In this document: positions 17,800-27,357 of the stretch, piece after piece | Layout: each line of letters starts with the position of its first letter | Numbering within the stretch: the first letter of the stretch is position 1 | Position numbers and translations under genes: made by a program | The notes under the pieces: generated by a model | The model's database searches: none | Seen by the model: only the letters and a program-made list of their open reading frames with translations | What the model was told of the DNA's origin: nothing | Assembly: GCF_002263495.1 (NCBI RefSeq) | Contig: NZ_CP022753.1 | Coordinates: forward strand, 5,634,312 to 5,698,311 | Direction: 5' to 3' | Length of the DNA: 64,000 nt | Source of the DNA: Nocardiopsis gilva YIM 90087 | Lineage (GTDB): Bacteria; Actinomycetota; Actinomycetes; Streptosporangiales; Streptosporangiaceae

Positions 17800-19044
17800 T
17801 CAACGCGTGCTCTGTGCCGACCCCCGGTGCTTGCGTACCCACACGGCGAGGGCGGCGAGGCAGGTGAGCACCACCGCCGGGAGGGCGGCGCGACGCAGGG
17901 CGGCGCGGACGGCCCGAAACCGGGCGGGGGCCTCCGCGCCCGCTTCTGGCCCGAGGGCGCGGGCACCTCCATCCCGACCCGGCACCCGCGGCGTGGCTCC
18001 GTCAGGGATGTCTCTTCCAGCATCGCCTCCGTTTCCGTGGCCGGCGCGGGCGGCGCCGCTCCCGCCGCCCCACGCACCAGCGGCAATCCCCACCCCCATC
18101 CCCATCGGCACGTTTCCCTGGTAGGGCGGCGGAACGGCCAGCCAGGTCGCGGTCCACGCGGCGCAGAACAGGACCAGCCGCATCACCAGGTTGATCCACA
18201 CCAGCAGGCCCACGACCACCGCGAACGACGCGTAGACGGGGTTTCCGAGCGTGTTGCTGATCAGCAGCGCCCCCGCGGCCTTGAGCGCCTCGAACCCGAC
18301 GGCGGCCATGAGCGCGCCGCGCCACAGCAGCCGCCAGGGACGCCGCGTCCCCGAGAGGCGGGAGAACAGCATCAGGAAGATGAGCAGGTTCACGCCGATG
18401 GCGATGGCCAGCCCCAGCACGCGCGTCGAGACGATGGCGGCGAGCGAGTCGTCCAGGCCGACCCACGAGAGCAGCCATGCGGTGGCGGCCTGCGCGACGC
18501 TGGTCAGCGCCACCGTGGCCAGGAGGCCGACACCGACGACGATCAGCACGGCCACGTCATAGAGCTTGGCCAGCACGATGTTCGGGCCGGAGCGGACGTC
18601 CTTCAGCCAGATCTGGTGCAGCGCCTCGCGCAGCGCCGCGACCGCACCGAGGCCGGCGTAGAGAAGGCCGAGCAGACCGATGCTCCCCGCTCCGGTACGG
18701 GCCCGCGCGATCTCGTCGATGGGCAGCTGCTCGGACAGGCCCGGGAGCATCTCCTCGATGGCGAGCTCCAGGTACTGGCGCAGGTCGGCGTGGAACTCCA
18801 CGAGGTAGCCGACCAGCGCGAACGCGAGCGCCAGCAGCGGGAAGAAGGACAGGAAGGCGAAGTAGGTGACCGAGGCGGCGAAGGCGCTGCCGTGGCGGTC
18901 GCCGTAACGCTCCACGGCGCGCACGGCATGGTCGAAGGCGGGCCGCCGGCGACGCGCGGCCCAATAGGTCTCCATGGCCAAGTGGCCGTAGTGCCGGGCC
19001 TTGTCCTTGACCGTGTCCTTGACCGTTTCCAGCAACGATGCCAT
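17800..19044 (-). CDS. YihY/UPF0761 family inner membrane protein
   Basis: A 414-residue YihY (former BrkB) protein. Six membrane segments fit the family: SVTYFAFLSFFPLLALAFAL near residues 51-70, then GAGSIGLLGLLYAGLGAV, VAVLIVVGVGLLATVAL, GLAIAIGVNLLIFLML, LWRGALMAAVGFEALKAAG and a last pair near 265-300. A Gly/Ala/Arg-rich cytoplasmic tail follows. Function in the family is unsettled (envelope biogenesis). ATG 19044 is used, as the conserved region begins soon after and a GGAG lies upstream. Confidence 0.88.
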   Translation of the reverse strand: MASLLETVKDTVKDKARHYGHLAMETYWAARRRRPAFDHAVRAVERYGDRHGSAFAASVTYFAFLSFFPLLALAFALVGYLVEFHADLRQYLELAIEEMLPGLSEQLPIDEIARARTGAGSIGLLGLLYAGLGAVAALREALHQIWLKDVRSGPNIVLAKLYDVAVLIVVGVGLLATVALTSVAQAATAWLLSWVGLDDSLAAIVSTRVLGLAIAIGVNLLIFLMLFSRLSGTRRPWRLLWRGALMAAVGFEALKAAGALLISNTLGNPVYASFAVVVGLLVWINLVMRLVLFCAAWTATWLAVPPPYQGNVPMGMGVGIAAGAWGGGSGAARAGHGNGGDAGRDIPDGATPRVPGRDGGARALGPEAGAEAPARFRAVRAALRRAALPAVVLTCLAALAVWVRKHRGSAQSTR

Positions 19045-19208
19045 CGGTGTCCGCTCCGGCCCCATTCGTCCGTGGACAGGTGAGGCGAGCGTAGCCGTGC
19101 CCACCGCGCCGGGGCAGCTCCGGCGCGCCGCGCGGGAGATCACGACGCGCTTCACGCCACAATCGGGAGAACCGCACGAGGCAGGCGAGGATCGCGCTAG
19201 GAGCAGCC

Positions 19209-20219
19209 GTGAGGGTTCTGGTGACCGGCGGCGCCGGGTACATCGGCAGCGTCGTGGCGGCACGCCTGTTGGAGGCCGGACACGCGGTGGCCGTCATCGA
19301 CGACCTGTCCACCGGCCATCGCGACGCCGTTCCCGACGGGTGCACGTTCGTCGAGGGATGTATCCGGGACCGTGCGGCCGAGGTGCTCGGAGACGTCGCG
19401 CGGTACGGCCGCACCGACGCGGTGCTGCACTTCGCCGCCCGCTCCGTCGTCCCGGAGTCCGTGCGCCGCCCCGAGCTGTACTGGACCGGAAACGTCGGCG
19501 CCTCGCTCGCGCTGCTGGAGGCGATGCGCGCGGCAGACGTGCGCCGGATCGTCTTCTCCTCGACGGCCGCCGTCTACGGCGAGCCCGAGGAGGTCCCCAT
19601 CCGCGAGTGCGCCGCGGTGCGCCCCACCAACCCCTACGGGGCGTCGAAGGCCGCGGTCGACGCCGCGCTGGCCGAGCACGCCCGGATGCACGGCCTGGGC
19701 GCGGTGAGCCTGCGCTACTTCAACGTCGCCGGTGCACACGGACGCCACGGGGAGCGACACGCCACCGAGACCCACCTGATCCCCATCGTGCTGCAGGTCG
19801 CGCGCGGCCTGCGGGATTCGGTCGCGGTGTACGGCGAGGACTACGCCACCGCCGACGGCAGCTGCGTGCGCGACTACATCCACGTCACCGACCTCGCCGA
19901 CGCCCACCTGCGCGCGCTGGAGTACTGCGTGCCAGGTGCGCACCGCGTCTTCAATCTCGGCAACGGTGCCGGGTTCTCGGTGCGCGAGGTCATCGAGGTC
20001 TGCCGCGAGATCACCGGCCACCCCATCCCGGCGGTCCCCGCACCGCGCCGCGCCGGAGACCCGGCGGTGCTCGTCGCCTCGGCCGAGCGCGCCCGGGCCG
20101 AGCTGGGGTGGGAACCACGCCTACCTGAACTTCGGGATATCGTCGCCGACGCGTGGGCCTTCCACACGGCCCAGGATGGTCGAGACGAGCGGGACGCACG
20201 GGCCGGCGCCCCGGGATGA
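19209..20219 (+). CDS. galE: UDP-glucose 4-epimerase
   Basis: A 336-residue extended short-chain dehydrogenase. NAD motif TGGAGYIGS at residues 6-14, catalytic pair in [11 protein letters not shown] (Tyr-x3-Lys), Ser in [11 protein letters not shown], and [15 protein letters not shown]. It interconverts UDP-glucose and UDP-galactose. GTG 19209 starts directly ahead of the NAD motif. The next gene encodes a galactokinase-like protein 16 bases on, but galT is not in the window, so this is not a complete Leloir operon. Confidence 0.93.
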   Translation: MRVLVTGGAGYIGSVVAARLLEAGHAVAVIDDLSTGHRDAVPDGCTFVEGCIRDRAAEVLGDVARYGRTDAVLHFAARSVVPESVRRPELYWTGNVGASLALLEAMRAADVRRIVFSSTAAVYGEPEEVPIRECAAVRPTNPYGASKAAVDAALAEHARMHGLGAVSLRYFNVAGAHGRHGERHATETHLIPIVLQVARGLRDSVAVYGEDYATADGSCVRDYIHVTDLADAHLRALEYCVPGAHRVFNLGNGAGFSVREVIEVCREITGHPIPAVPAPRRAGDPAVLVASAERARAELGWEPRLPELRDIVADAWAFHTAQDGRDERDARAGAPG

Positions 20220-20235
20220 GCAGGTGAGGGATGGC

Positions 20236-21510
20236 GTGGACACACTGCGGCGGCTGCTGAAGCCCTTTGCGACCGCGCGTCGGCGGAATGCCGCCGAGGC
20301 GGCCGAGGAGTGGCGGGTGAGCGCCCAGGTCGACGACGACGCGCTGTCCGCCGCCTTCACCGAGGCCTACGGCACCCCGCCGACGGGAATCTGGCGCGCG
20401 CCCGGCCAGGCCAACCTCATGGGCACGCACACCGACGCCGTTGGCGGGCTGGTCCTGCCCGTGGCCGTGCCGTGGGGTGTGTCGGTGGCCCTGCAGCCGA
20501 CCGCGGACGGAACGGTCGAAGCACGCAGCATCCAGCGCCCGGGGGAAGCGGTCCGGTTCACCACCGCCGAGGTGGACGCGGCCACCACCGCCCGCGCGGC
20601 GATCACCGGCTGGGGCCGAAACGTCGCGGCGGTGTTCTCGGCGGCCCGCGAAGCCGGACACCTCGATGCGAGCGCGGGAGCCCGGATCATGCTCGACTCC
20701 GACCTCCCGGTCGGGGCCGGACTTTCCTCGTCGGCCGCACTGCACTGCGCGACGCTGCTGGCCCTGGCCGAGGCCCACGACATCAGCGACCTGTCCAAGG
20801 ACCGGCGCGGCATGGCCGGACTCGCCCGTCGCGCGGCCACCGAATTCATCGGCGCCCCCACCGGGGCCATGGCGCACAACGCGCCACTGCGCTGCAAGGA
20901 AGGGCACGCCCTGTTCCTGGACTGCCGTACCGAGGGCGGTCGCAACGTCCCCCTGCCGTTGGACGAAGCGGGACTGCGCCTCCTCGTCATCGACACCCGC
21001 GTCCGTCCCCGCCCCAGCGACGCGGCACACATCGCCGCGACTCGACGCACCGAATGCGAACGTGGGGCACGGCAGCTGGGCGTCGAAACCCTTCGCGATG
21101 TCGAGGACCTGGCTTCCGCTCTTGACCGTCTGAAGCAGCTGGCGCTGCGGAAGCGCGTCCAGCACGTGGTCACTGAGATCCACCGCGTCAACGCCGCCGT
21201 CGGCCTGATGCGCGCGAAGGCCCTCCCCGAGATCGGCGCGGTCCTCACGGCCTCCCACTTCTCCCTGCGCGACCAGTTCGAGGTGTCCTGCCCCGAACTC
21301 GACCTCGCCGTGGAAACCGCCGTCCACGCAGGCGCCCGCGGCGCCAAGATGACCGGCAACGGCCTCGGTGGCAGCGCCATCGCCCTCGTCGCCGAGGAGA
21401 AGGTGGGCGGGGTGCGCGAGGGCGTGTCCGCAGCGTTCGCCGACAAGGGCTTCCAGGCACCGGAGTTCCGGATCGCCCTGCCATCCTCGGGTGCCGGTCC
21501 GACGCGTTAG
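20236..21510 (+). CDS. Galactokinase-like GHMP protein with altered active site
   Basis: A 424-residue protein aligned end to end with bacterial GalK. The ATP motif LPVGAGLSSSAAL is intact. The sugar and catalytic positions are not: the usual APGRVNLIGEHTDY reads APGQANLMGTHTDA (Arg and Glu lost), and GIMDQ reads GAMAH at 20866-20877, removing the catalytic Asp. The late MTGGGFGG is MTGNGLGG. By knowledge of human GALK1, Arg37, Glu43 and Asp186 are all replaced. So it is either a kinase for another substrate or a sugar-binding pseudokinase. GTG 20236 has GAGGG upstream; GTG 20224 is an alternative. It follows galE in one operon. Confidence 0.85.
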   Translation: MDTLRRLLKPFATARRRNAAEAAEEWRVSAQVDDDALSAAFTEAYGTPPTGIWRAPGQANLMGTHTDAVGGLVLPVAVPWGVSVALQPTADGTVEARSIQRPGEAVRFTTAEVDAATTARAAITGWGRNVAAVFSAAREAGHLDASAGARIMLDSDLPVGAGLSSSAALHCATLLALAEAHDISDLSKDRRGMAGLARRAATEFIGAPTGAMAHNAPLRCKEGHALFLDCRTEGGRNVPLPLDEAGLRLLVIDTRVRPRPSDAAHIAATRRTECERGARQLGVETLRDVEDLASALDRLKQLALRKRVQHVVTEIHRVNAAVGLMRAKALPEIGAVLTASHFSLRDQFEVSCPELDLAVETAVHAGARGAKMTGNGLGGSAIALVAEEKVGGVREGVSAAFADKGFQAPEFRIALPSSGAGPTR

Positions 21511-21534
21511 GGACCTCCCCAGTGAGGAGGTCCC
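21510..21534 (+). terminator. Stem-loop after the galK-like gene
   Basis: GGGACCTCC, loop of seven, GGAGGTCCC, starting at the last base of the stop codon. Also usable for the convergent Uma2 gene. Weak T content. Confidence 0.6.
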
Positions 21535-21563
21535 TTCATCGGCTCCGCGCTGGGACGCTGCCC

Positions 21564-22169
21564 CTAGTTGTCTCCGACCGATTCCATCCAGTCATCAAGC
21601 GCCTCATCGACAAGGTGCTGAGGCACGACCTTCATCGGGAAGGGAGCATCGGTCGCGAAGACCTCTTCGCCGAACACCTGTGTCACCTCACGGTATTCAC
21701 CGTCCGTGAGACGCAGTTCGAGCAGGCCCGGCTTCTCGGTCGACGGGTTGAAGATCCAGTACGACCCGATCCCGAACTCGGCGTACTCAGCACGCTTGGT
21801 GTGGTTGTCGCGGAACACGCTCTCGGGTGAAAGAACCTCCACCGCCAACAGAGGCGGCCGGGTAAGGTACGGCTTCTCCACATCCGCCTTGCGCGTCACC
21901 AGAAGGTCAGGGATCCGGTGGTGCGTCCCGGCGTCATTGAGGTTGATTCCCGCTCCTGGGAGCACGATGTGCCCCTTGGGCGCCGCCGTCATCAGGTGGT
22001 ACAGCAGCCGCCCCTCGACAAGGGAATGAACGAATACCGGCGCGGGAGACACGTCAAGCCTCCCGCCGACCAGCTCGTACCGCCTGCCGTCGTCGGGCAT
22101 TCTCTCCAGGTCCTCGACGGTGAGCGGTCGCTGCTGCGGTTCCGACGTCCCCATGGTCATGACAGACAT
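21564..22169 (-). CDS. Uma2 family (DUF820) putative endonuclease
   Basis: A 201-residue Uma2 protein, a PD-(D/E)XK-like nuclease fold. Seen: RYELVGGRLDVSPAP near residue 30, HRIPDLLV (acidic residue), LAVEVLSPES (Glu-x-Leu-Ser core), then TKRAEYAEFGIGSYWIFNP. The family is expanded in actinobacteria and cyanobacteria and its biological role is unproven. Convergent with galK-like; stands alone. Confidence 0.9.
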   Translation of the reverse strand: MSVMTMGTSEPQQRPLTVEDLERMPDDGRRYELVGGRLDVSPAPVFVHSLVEGRLLYHLMTAAPKGHIVLPGAGINLNDAGTHHRIPDLLVTRKADVEKPYLTRPPLLAVEVLSPESVFRDNHTKRAEYAEFGIGSYWIFNPSTEKPGLLELRLTDGEYREVTQVFGEEVFATDAPFPMKVVPQHLVDEALDDWMESVGDN

Positions 22170-22407
22170 ACTGCCTCCTAACTCGCATGCGGACCAGTGT
22201 TCGGGAGTGATGTCGGGTTACCAGCGGGTTTTCGACATACGGATCGAAAGTGCGTTCTAAACGGACAGCCAGAATCACGGTCGCGTTTTCCCCGCTGCCC
22301 CCTCTCGCTCCGGCACGGCCAGAGCGAACCCACATACGATGTGGCCAGTCACACCGGAAGCAGCGATGTAGGACACGCGGGCACGGAACGGATGGATAAC
22401 CACGGCG

Positions 22408-23667
22408 ATGGCTGATCGAGGCAACGGGCGCAACCGGCCCTCTAACGGGCCCACTGGAGACCACAACCGAACCGGGGTGTTCCGGCGCCCCGGTGGCGAT
22501 GGCGGGCCCGACGAGATCGAGAGGCTGTACCGGCCGCGGCGATCCGAGCAGCGGTCCGCGCGTGGGCCCGCGGACGCGGGCGGGTCGCGTCAGCCGGGCG
22601 GCGCACGAGGCGGCAGAGGCGACGGGCGCGGGCGCCACGGTGGTGGCGGCGGCGGAGGCCGGGACGGTGGTGGACGCGTCTACGACGGCACCGGCAGGTC
22701 CCGCAGGGAGCGGGAGCAGCGGGCGCGGCGGCGGCGCACCATCCTCATCACTGTTCTGGTGGTGCTGGTCGTCCTGCCCGCGCTCTTCTACTTCTGGGCC
22801 GACTCCCGCCTCGTGCGCGTCGAGGCCCTGCAGGACTACGACGGCCGCCCCGAGGAGCAGCCCGGCACCACCTACATGGTCGTGGGGTCCGACAGCCGTG
22901 CGGGCCTCAGCGACGAGGACGTGCAGGACCTGCGCACCGGCCGCGCCGAGGGCAAGCGCACCGACACGATCATGGTCCTCTACGTCCCCGACAGCGGAAA
23001 GCCGACCATCATCAGCGTGCCGCGCGACTCCTACGTCACGATCCCCGGCATCGGCGACAACAAGATCAATGCGGCCTTCAGTACCGCCCTCGGCGGCGGC
23101 CCGTCGACCCTGGTGCAGACGTTCGAACAGGAGAGCGGCGTCCGCATCGACCACTACGTGGAGATCGGTTTCGCGGGCTTCGTGGACATCGTCGACGCGG
23201 TCGGCGGCGTGGAGATGTGCCCCAAGGAGGACATGAAGGACCCGAAGTCGGGCCTGGACCTCAAGGCCGGATGCCAGACCATGGACGGCGCCACCGCACT
23301 CGGCTATGTGCGCACCCGTGCTTCGGCCCGCGCCGACCTGGACCGGATCCAGCGGCAGCGCGAGTTCTTCAGCAAGCTGGTCGACAAGGCCACCTCCCCC
23401 GGGACCCTGTTCAACCCGTTCCGCTCAGTACCGCTGGTCACCAACGGCACCTCGACCTTCGAGGTGGATGAGGGCGACCACCTCAGCGACCTCGGATGGA
23501 TGGCCCTGGCGATGGGCGACGACCCCACCACGACCTCGATCCCGGTCGGCTCCACACCGACGTTGAACGTGGGGTCGGTCGTGCTGTGGGACGAGGCCGC
23601 GTCCGGGGAGATGTTCACCGCCATGAAGGAGGGACGGGAGATCCCGGAGTCGGCCCTGCGCGACTGA
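22408..23667 (+). CDS. LytR-CpsA-Psr (LCP) family protein
   Basis: A 419-residue envelope enzyme. The first 110 residues are cytoplasmic, very rich in Gly and Arg. One TM helix follows near 113-133 (TILITVLVVLVVLPALFYF), then the extracellular LCP domain: MVVGSDSRAG, KRTDTIMVLYVP, ISVPRDSYVTIPG, KINAAFS and RTRASARADLDRIQRQREF, with the conserved Arg and Asp residues. LCP enzymes transfer undecaprenyl-linked polymers to peptidoglycan or arabinogalactan-like acceptors. Monocistronic, ended by a long palindrome. Confidence 0.93.
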   Translation: MADRGNGRNRPSNGPTGDHNRTGVFRRPGGDGGPDEIERLYRPRRSEQRSARGPADAGGSRQPGGARGGRGDGRGRHGGGGGGGRDGGGRVYDGTGRSRREREQRARRRRTILITVLVVLVVLPALFYFWADSRLVRVEALQDYDGRPEEQPGTTYMVVGSDSRAGLSDEDVQDLRTGRAEGKRTDTIMVLYVPDSGKPTIISVPRDSYVTIPGIGDNKINAAFSTALGGGPSTLVQTFEQESGVRIDHYVEIGFAGFVDIVDAVGGVEMCPKEDMKDPKSGLDLKAGCQTMDGATALGYVRTRASARADLDRIQRQREFFSKLVDKATSPGTLFNPFRSVPLVTNGTSTFEVDEGDHLSDLGWMALAMGDDPTTTSIPVGSTPTLNVGSVVLWDEAASGEMFTAMKEGREIPESALRD

Positions 23668-23710
23668 CGCCGAGGGGGCGGCGGCGCCCACCGCGATAAG
23701 CGCGACACGC

Positions 23711-23756
23711 GAGATGGCCTGTGGGAGGTGCCGCGGCACCTCCCACAGGCCATCTC
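23711..23756. terminator. Perfect 46-bp palindrome between convergent genes
   Basis: Bases 23711-23733 are exactly repeated in reverse complement at 23734-23756, with no spacer (GAGATGGCC to GGCCATCTC at the ends). It sits between the convergent LCP and cysteine dioxygenase genes and can serve both, though it lacks a T-run. Confidence 0.75.
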
Positions 23757-23802
23757 TGCCGTTCGGTGACCCGGGTGGGGTTCGCGTCCCCGGCCCGTGC
23801 GG

Positions 23803-24366
23803 TCAGCTCTCCATGACGGGACAGGTGTACTGGCGGCGGACACTGCTGCCGAGACGTGAGATGTCGGCACCGTAGACGTGCAGCGAGATCGCCATGCTGT
23901 CGCAGTCGTTGCGGACCAGGTGGATGTCTCCGGGCGGGGCGAAGCCGCAGACGGTGCCGCGCGCGTTGACCACGTCCTCCACAGGAACCAGGTGCAGGGT
24001 CTCGCCCGCGCCGCGCAGGTCGTAGCGGCGTTCGAGTTCGGTGCCCTCGTGGACACCGGTGACGCACCACGACACGTGGTCGTGGATCGGGGTCTGCTGG
24101 CCGGGGAGCCAGACCAGGGCCACGACCGAGAAGCTTCCGTCCTCCTCGGCGTGGAGGACGTGCTGGAGGTAGTGGTCGGGATCGCCGACGCGGTACTCGT
24201 CCGGGAGCAGGTCCGGGTCGAGCAGGAACGGGCGCAGCCGCTCCGCGACGAGCTGTGCCGTCTCGGACGGCGGACGCTCCATGCGGACGGCCTCACCCAC
24301 GGCGGTGATGAGTTCGGCCAGGCGGGGGGTCATCGCGGTGGTGCCACTGAAGGTGCTGGGGGCCAT
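23803..24366 (-). CDS. Cysteine dioxygenase family protein
   Basis: A 187-residue cupin. The iron ligands are visible as PIHDHVSW (two His) and GDIHLVRND (third His). The nearby SWCVTGVHEGTE holds Cys at the place often cross-linked or substituted in bacterial CDOs. It would oxidise cysteine (or 3-mercaptopropionate) to the sulfinate in the cytoplasm. Start ATG 24366; Met 12 is an alternative. Upstream bases 24391-24417 carry a 9-base tandem repeat (GTCGAATCC). Confidence 0.85.
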   Translation of the reverse strand: MAPSTFSGTTAMTPRLAELITAVGEAVRMERPPSETAQLVAERLRPFLLDPDLLPDEYRVGDPDHYLQHVLHAEEDGSFSVVALVWLPGQQTPIHDHVSWCVTGVHEGTELERRYDLRGAGETLHLVPVEDVVNARGTVCGFAPPGDIHLVRNDCDSMAISLHVYGADISRLGSSVRRQYTCPVMES

Positions 24367-24563
24367 CGCCGCTTCCTCTCCGTTCTCGTGGTCGAATCCG
24401 TCGAATCCGTCGAACCGGCTTTCCGTCCGCGCAGATAGCGGCAGAGGGACACCGGAGTGGACGCACGGATCGACGACGAGTGATCGACTCTCTTACCCCG
24501 TAGCTTTGCCCTCCAGAAGCATGAGGTCCAGTTCAGGTTTCTTCGCGGGATCCAAAGATCCAC

Positions 24564-25559
24564 TTATAGGTCCAGGGCAGGATGTTCAGTGCCCGGCTCC
24601 GCTCGCGCCATATCGGTGTCGGTCGGCGCCGGCGCGCCCTGTTCCTCCGCCGTTTGTTCGTCGCGTGTCTGTTCGTCCGCTGTCCGCCGCAGGGCGAGAA
24701 GCATCAGCCGGGTGGCCGGGATCCGCCGGTGGCTGGGCAGTGTGTAGGCGGAGATCCGGCGGCGCCCGATCGGCGTCAGGGGGCGTCCGGTCACCTTCGG
24801 GTGGCGCAGGAACGACAGCACCATCCGGGGCATGAGCGCGACGCCCACCCCGGACGCGACCAGGCTCTGGACCGCGAGGTTGTCATCGGTCGTGAAGGCG
24901 ATGTCCGGGGTGAAGCCCACGGCCCGGCAGGCCTGGGCGAAGTGGCCCCGGCAACGGCGGCAGCCCGCGATCCACCGCTCGCCCGCCAGCGCGCGCAGCT
25001 CCACCGACGCCTCCTCCGTGAGCGGGTGCCCCGCGGGCAGGAGCACCACCAGGGGGTCGTCCAGCAGCGGCACCTCCATCAGCTCCTCCGGAGGAGCGGG
25101 GGTCTCGTCGTAGCCGAATGCCAGGGTGACGTCGCACTCGCCGCGCACCAGCATGTCGAGGGAGTCGGGCGGCTCGGCTTCCAGCAGCTCGATACGGATT
25201 CCCGGGTGCTCCGCCATGACCCGCGCCGTCGTCTGGGGCACCAGGGTCGCGCTGGCGCTGGGGAACGCGGCGACACGCACGTGGCCGGAGCGCAGCCGGG
25301 CGATCGCGGTCATCTGCTCCTGCGCCGCCGACATCGCCCCGAGGATGCCCTCGGCGTGGCCGGAGAGCACCTCACCGGCCTCGGTCAGCCGCAGGCGGCG
25401 GCCGACCCGGGTGAACAGCGGCGTTCCCACCGCGCGTTCCAGGGCCTTCATCTGCTGGCTGATCGCCGGTTGGGTGTATCCGAGATTCCGGGCCGCCGCC
25501 GTGTAGGAACCCGTCCGCACGACTTCGGCGAATACGCGGACATGCCGGGAATCGAACAT
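24564..25559 (-). CDS. LysR family transcriptional regulator
   Basis: A 331-residue LysR protein. The winged HTH at residues 1-60 is textbook (VRTGSYTAAARNLGYTQPAI, then SQQMKALERAVGTPLFTR). The effector-binding domain follows to about 295; it carries GCRRCRGHFAQAC with three closely spaced Cys, suggesting possible redox or metal sensing. The last 35 residues are Glu/Thr/Pro-rich. ATG 25559 gives the usual start a few residues before the helix. The target is unknown: no gene is divergently placed next to it. Confidence 0.9.
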   Translation of the reverse strand: MFDSRHVRVFAEVVRTGSYTAAARNLGYTQPAISQQMKALERAVGTPLFTRVGRRLRLTEAGEVLSGHAEGILGAMSAAQEQMTAIARLRSGHVRVAAFPSASATLVPQTTARVMAEHPGIRIELLEAEPPDSLDMLVRGECDVTLAFGYDETPAPPEELMEVPLLDDPLVVLLPAGHPLTEEASVELRALAGERWIAGCRRCRGHFAQACRAVGFTPDIAFTTDDNLAVQSLVASGVGVALMPRMVLSFLRHPKVTGRPLTPIGRRRISAYTLPSHRRIPATRLMLLALRRTADEQTRDEQTAEEQGAPAPTDTDMARAEPGTEHPALDL

Positions 25560-25687
25560 TGGGCAAGGATAGGCGCGGCGCATCGGTGCGACGTCGGGCT
25601 CTGTGGCGCCGTGCCCCTGAGGGCACTCGGCGTCGCCCTGCGGGGCGGTTGTGCCCGGTCCTACGACCGGCGAGCCGACGCCGGACA

Positions 25688-25725
25688 TGAAAAGGGCCCG
25701 CTGCCCTTGGGGCAACGGGCCCTTA
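25688..25725 (-). terminator. Terminator-like hairpin in the lysR leader
   Basis: On the minus strand AAGGGCCCG, an inner GCCC/GGGC pair, then CGGGCCCTT followed by TTC. It lies 129 bases ahead of the lysR start on the same strand and directly after another stem (25782-25730), an arrangement that could attenuate lysR. Confidence 0.5.
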
Positions 25726-26075
25726 TCCTGACGTTCCGCGCCTCGCGCGCCTACCCCCCAGCGGGCGCGGGGGCGGAACGTCGGTCTGGGATGACCTCAT
25801 CTCGACAAACTCGAGACTACTGCCCGGCAGGTAAATCGCTCGGGCAGACACCTTCAAGATAGGGCAATGTTCGCGAAATACGCGAATCTTCCCTACGTGT
25901 CCTTCGCCGCACTCCCTTCGCACAGTGACCAGACATACCCAAAACGCTCATAATGGGCCATGGCAACGTCGCATGTGCATTTATGTGGCGTTCTTACCGG
26001 GCCCTCGCGCAATACCCCACGTCGACCGGCAGTGCGTGAAATACAGCGTGAAATACACCACAGCACGAAATGCGA

Positions 26076-26108
26076 AGGCCGCCCCACCGCGATGCGGCGG
26101 GACGGCCT
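26076..26108 (-). terminator. Terminator after icd
   Basis: Stem of 15 with one mismatch-like position (AGGCCGCCCCACCGC with GCGGCGGGACGGCCT), three-base loop, followed on the minus strand by TTCGCATTT; 32 bases after the icd stop. Confidence 0.65.
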
Positions 26109-26139
26109 GGGAACTCCGAACGAGCGGCGCCGGTCCGGA

Positions 26140-27357
26140 TCAGGCGAGGCGCTTCTGCAGGTTCTCGTCCAGCGCGGCGAGGAACTGCTCGGTGGTGAGC
26201 CAGTCCTGCTCGCCGCCGACCAGCAGCGCGAGGTCCTTGGTCATCTGGCCGCCCTCGACGGTATTGACGACGACGTCCTCAAGCGCGTGGGCGAACTCGT
26301 TGACCTTCGGGGTGTTGTCGAGCTTGCCCCGGTGGTCCAGGCCGCGGGTCCAGGCGAAGATGGACGCGATCGGGTTGGTCGAGGTGGGCTTGCCGGCCTG
26401 GTGCTGGCGGTAGTGCCGGGTGACCGTGCCGTGCGCGGCCTCGGCCTCGACGGTGCTGCCGTCGGCCGTGCGCAGCACCGACGTCATCAGGCCGAGGGAG
26501 CCGAAGCCCTGCGCGACCGTGTCGGACTGCACATCGCCGTCGTAGTTCTTGCAGGCCCAGACGTAGCCGCCCTCCCACTTCAGCGCGGCGGCGACCATGT
26601 CGTCGATCAGCCGGTGCTCGTAGGTGATCCCGGCCGCCTCGAACTTCTCCTTGTACTCGGCCTCGTAGATCTCCGCGAACACGTCCTTGAACATGCCGTC
26701 GTAGGCCTTGAGGATCGTGTTCTTGGTGGAGAGGTAGACCGGGTAGCCGCGGTCCAGGCCGTAGCCGAAGCTGGCCCGGGCGAAGTCCTCGATGGACTTG
26801 CGGAAGTTGTACATGCCCATGGCGACGCCGCCGCCCTCGGGGAAGCTGGCGACCTCCATCTCGATGGGCTCGCCGCCGTCCTCGGGCGTGTAGGTGATGG
26901 TCACCGTGCCGGGACCGGGCACCTTGAAGTCGCTGGCCTTGTACTGGTCGCCGTGGGCGTGGCGGCCGATGATGATCGGCTGGGTCCAGCCCGGGACCAG
27001 GCGCGGAACGTTCTGGCAGATGATCGGCTCGCGGAAGACGACGCCGCCGAGGATGTTGCGGATGGTGCCGTTGGGCGACCGCCACATCTTCTTCAGGCCG
27101 AACTCCTCGACGCGGGCCTCGTCGGGGGTGATGGTGGCGCACTTGACGCCGGCGCCGTACTGCTTGATCGCGTTGGCCGCGTCGACCGTGATCTGGTCGT
27201 CGGTGCGGTCCCGCTCCTCGATGCCGAGGTCGTAGTACTTGAGGTCGACGTCCAGGTAGGGCAGGATCAGCCGGTCCTTGATGAAGGACCAGATGATCCG
27301 GGTCATCTCGTCGCCGTCGAGCTCTACTACGGGATTCTCAACCTTGATTTTGGCCAT
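26140..27357 (-). CDS. icd: NADP-dependent isocitrate dehydrogenase
   Basis: A 405-residue dimeric (eukaryote-like) IDH. Seen: [14 protein letters not shown] at the start, [12 protein letters not shown] (substrate Ser/Asn/Arg), [13 protein letters not shown], the metal Asp region [38 protein letters not shown], and the cofactor segment [13 protein letters not shown], whose His-Gly-Thr-Val and Arg point to NADP. TCA cycle enzyme, cytoplasmic. ATG 27357. Followed by a terminator, so probably a single-gene transcript. Confidence 0.97.
   Translation of the reverse strand: MAKIKVENPVVELDGDEMTRIIWSFIKDRLILPYLDVDLKYYDLGIEERDRTDDQITVDAANAIKQYGAGVKCATITPDEARVEEFGLKKMWRSPNGTIRNILGGVVFREPIICQNVPRLVPGWTQPIIIGRHAHGDQYKASDFKVPGPGTVTITYTPEDGGEPIEMEVASFPEGGGVAMGMYNFRKSIEDFARASFGYGLDRGYPVYLSTKNTILKAYDGMFKDVFAEIYEAEYKEKFEAAGITYEHRLIDDMVAAALKWEGGYVWACKNYDGDVQSDTVAQGFGSLGLMTSVLRTADGSTVEAEAAHGTVTRHYRQHQAGKPTSTNPIASIFAWTRGLDHRGKLDNTPKVNEFAHALEDVVVNTVEGGQMTKDLALLVGGEQDWLTTEQFLAALDENLQKRLA

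Larger units (their letters stand above)
25560..26139. other. 580-bp non-coding stretch between icd and lysR
   Basis: Contains, in minus-strand order, the icd terminator (26108-26076), a perfect 12-base tandem duplication GCGTGAAATACA (26034-26057), a dyad TTCGCG-N5-CGCGAA (25870-25886), a stem GACGTTCCGC/GCGGAACGTC (25730-25782) and a terminator-like hairpin (25688-25725). I see no credible gene. Confidence 0.5.

Noticed and set aside
25723-25923. Leader peptide of 66 codons before lysR
   Set aside because: Weak GTG start, no ribosome site, and random-looking composition; the hairpins are kept as RNA features only.
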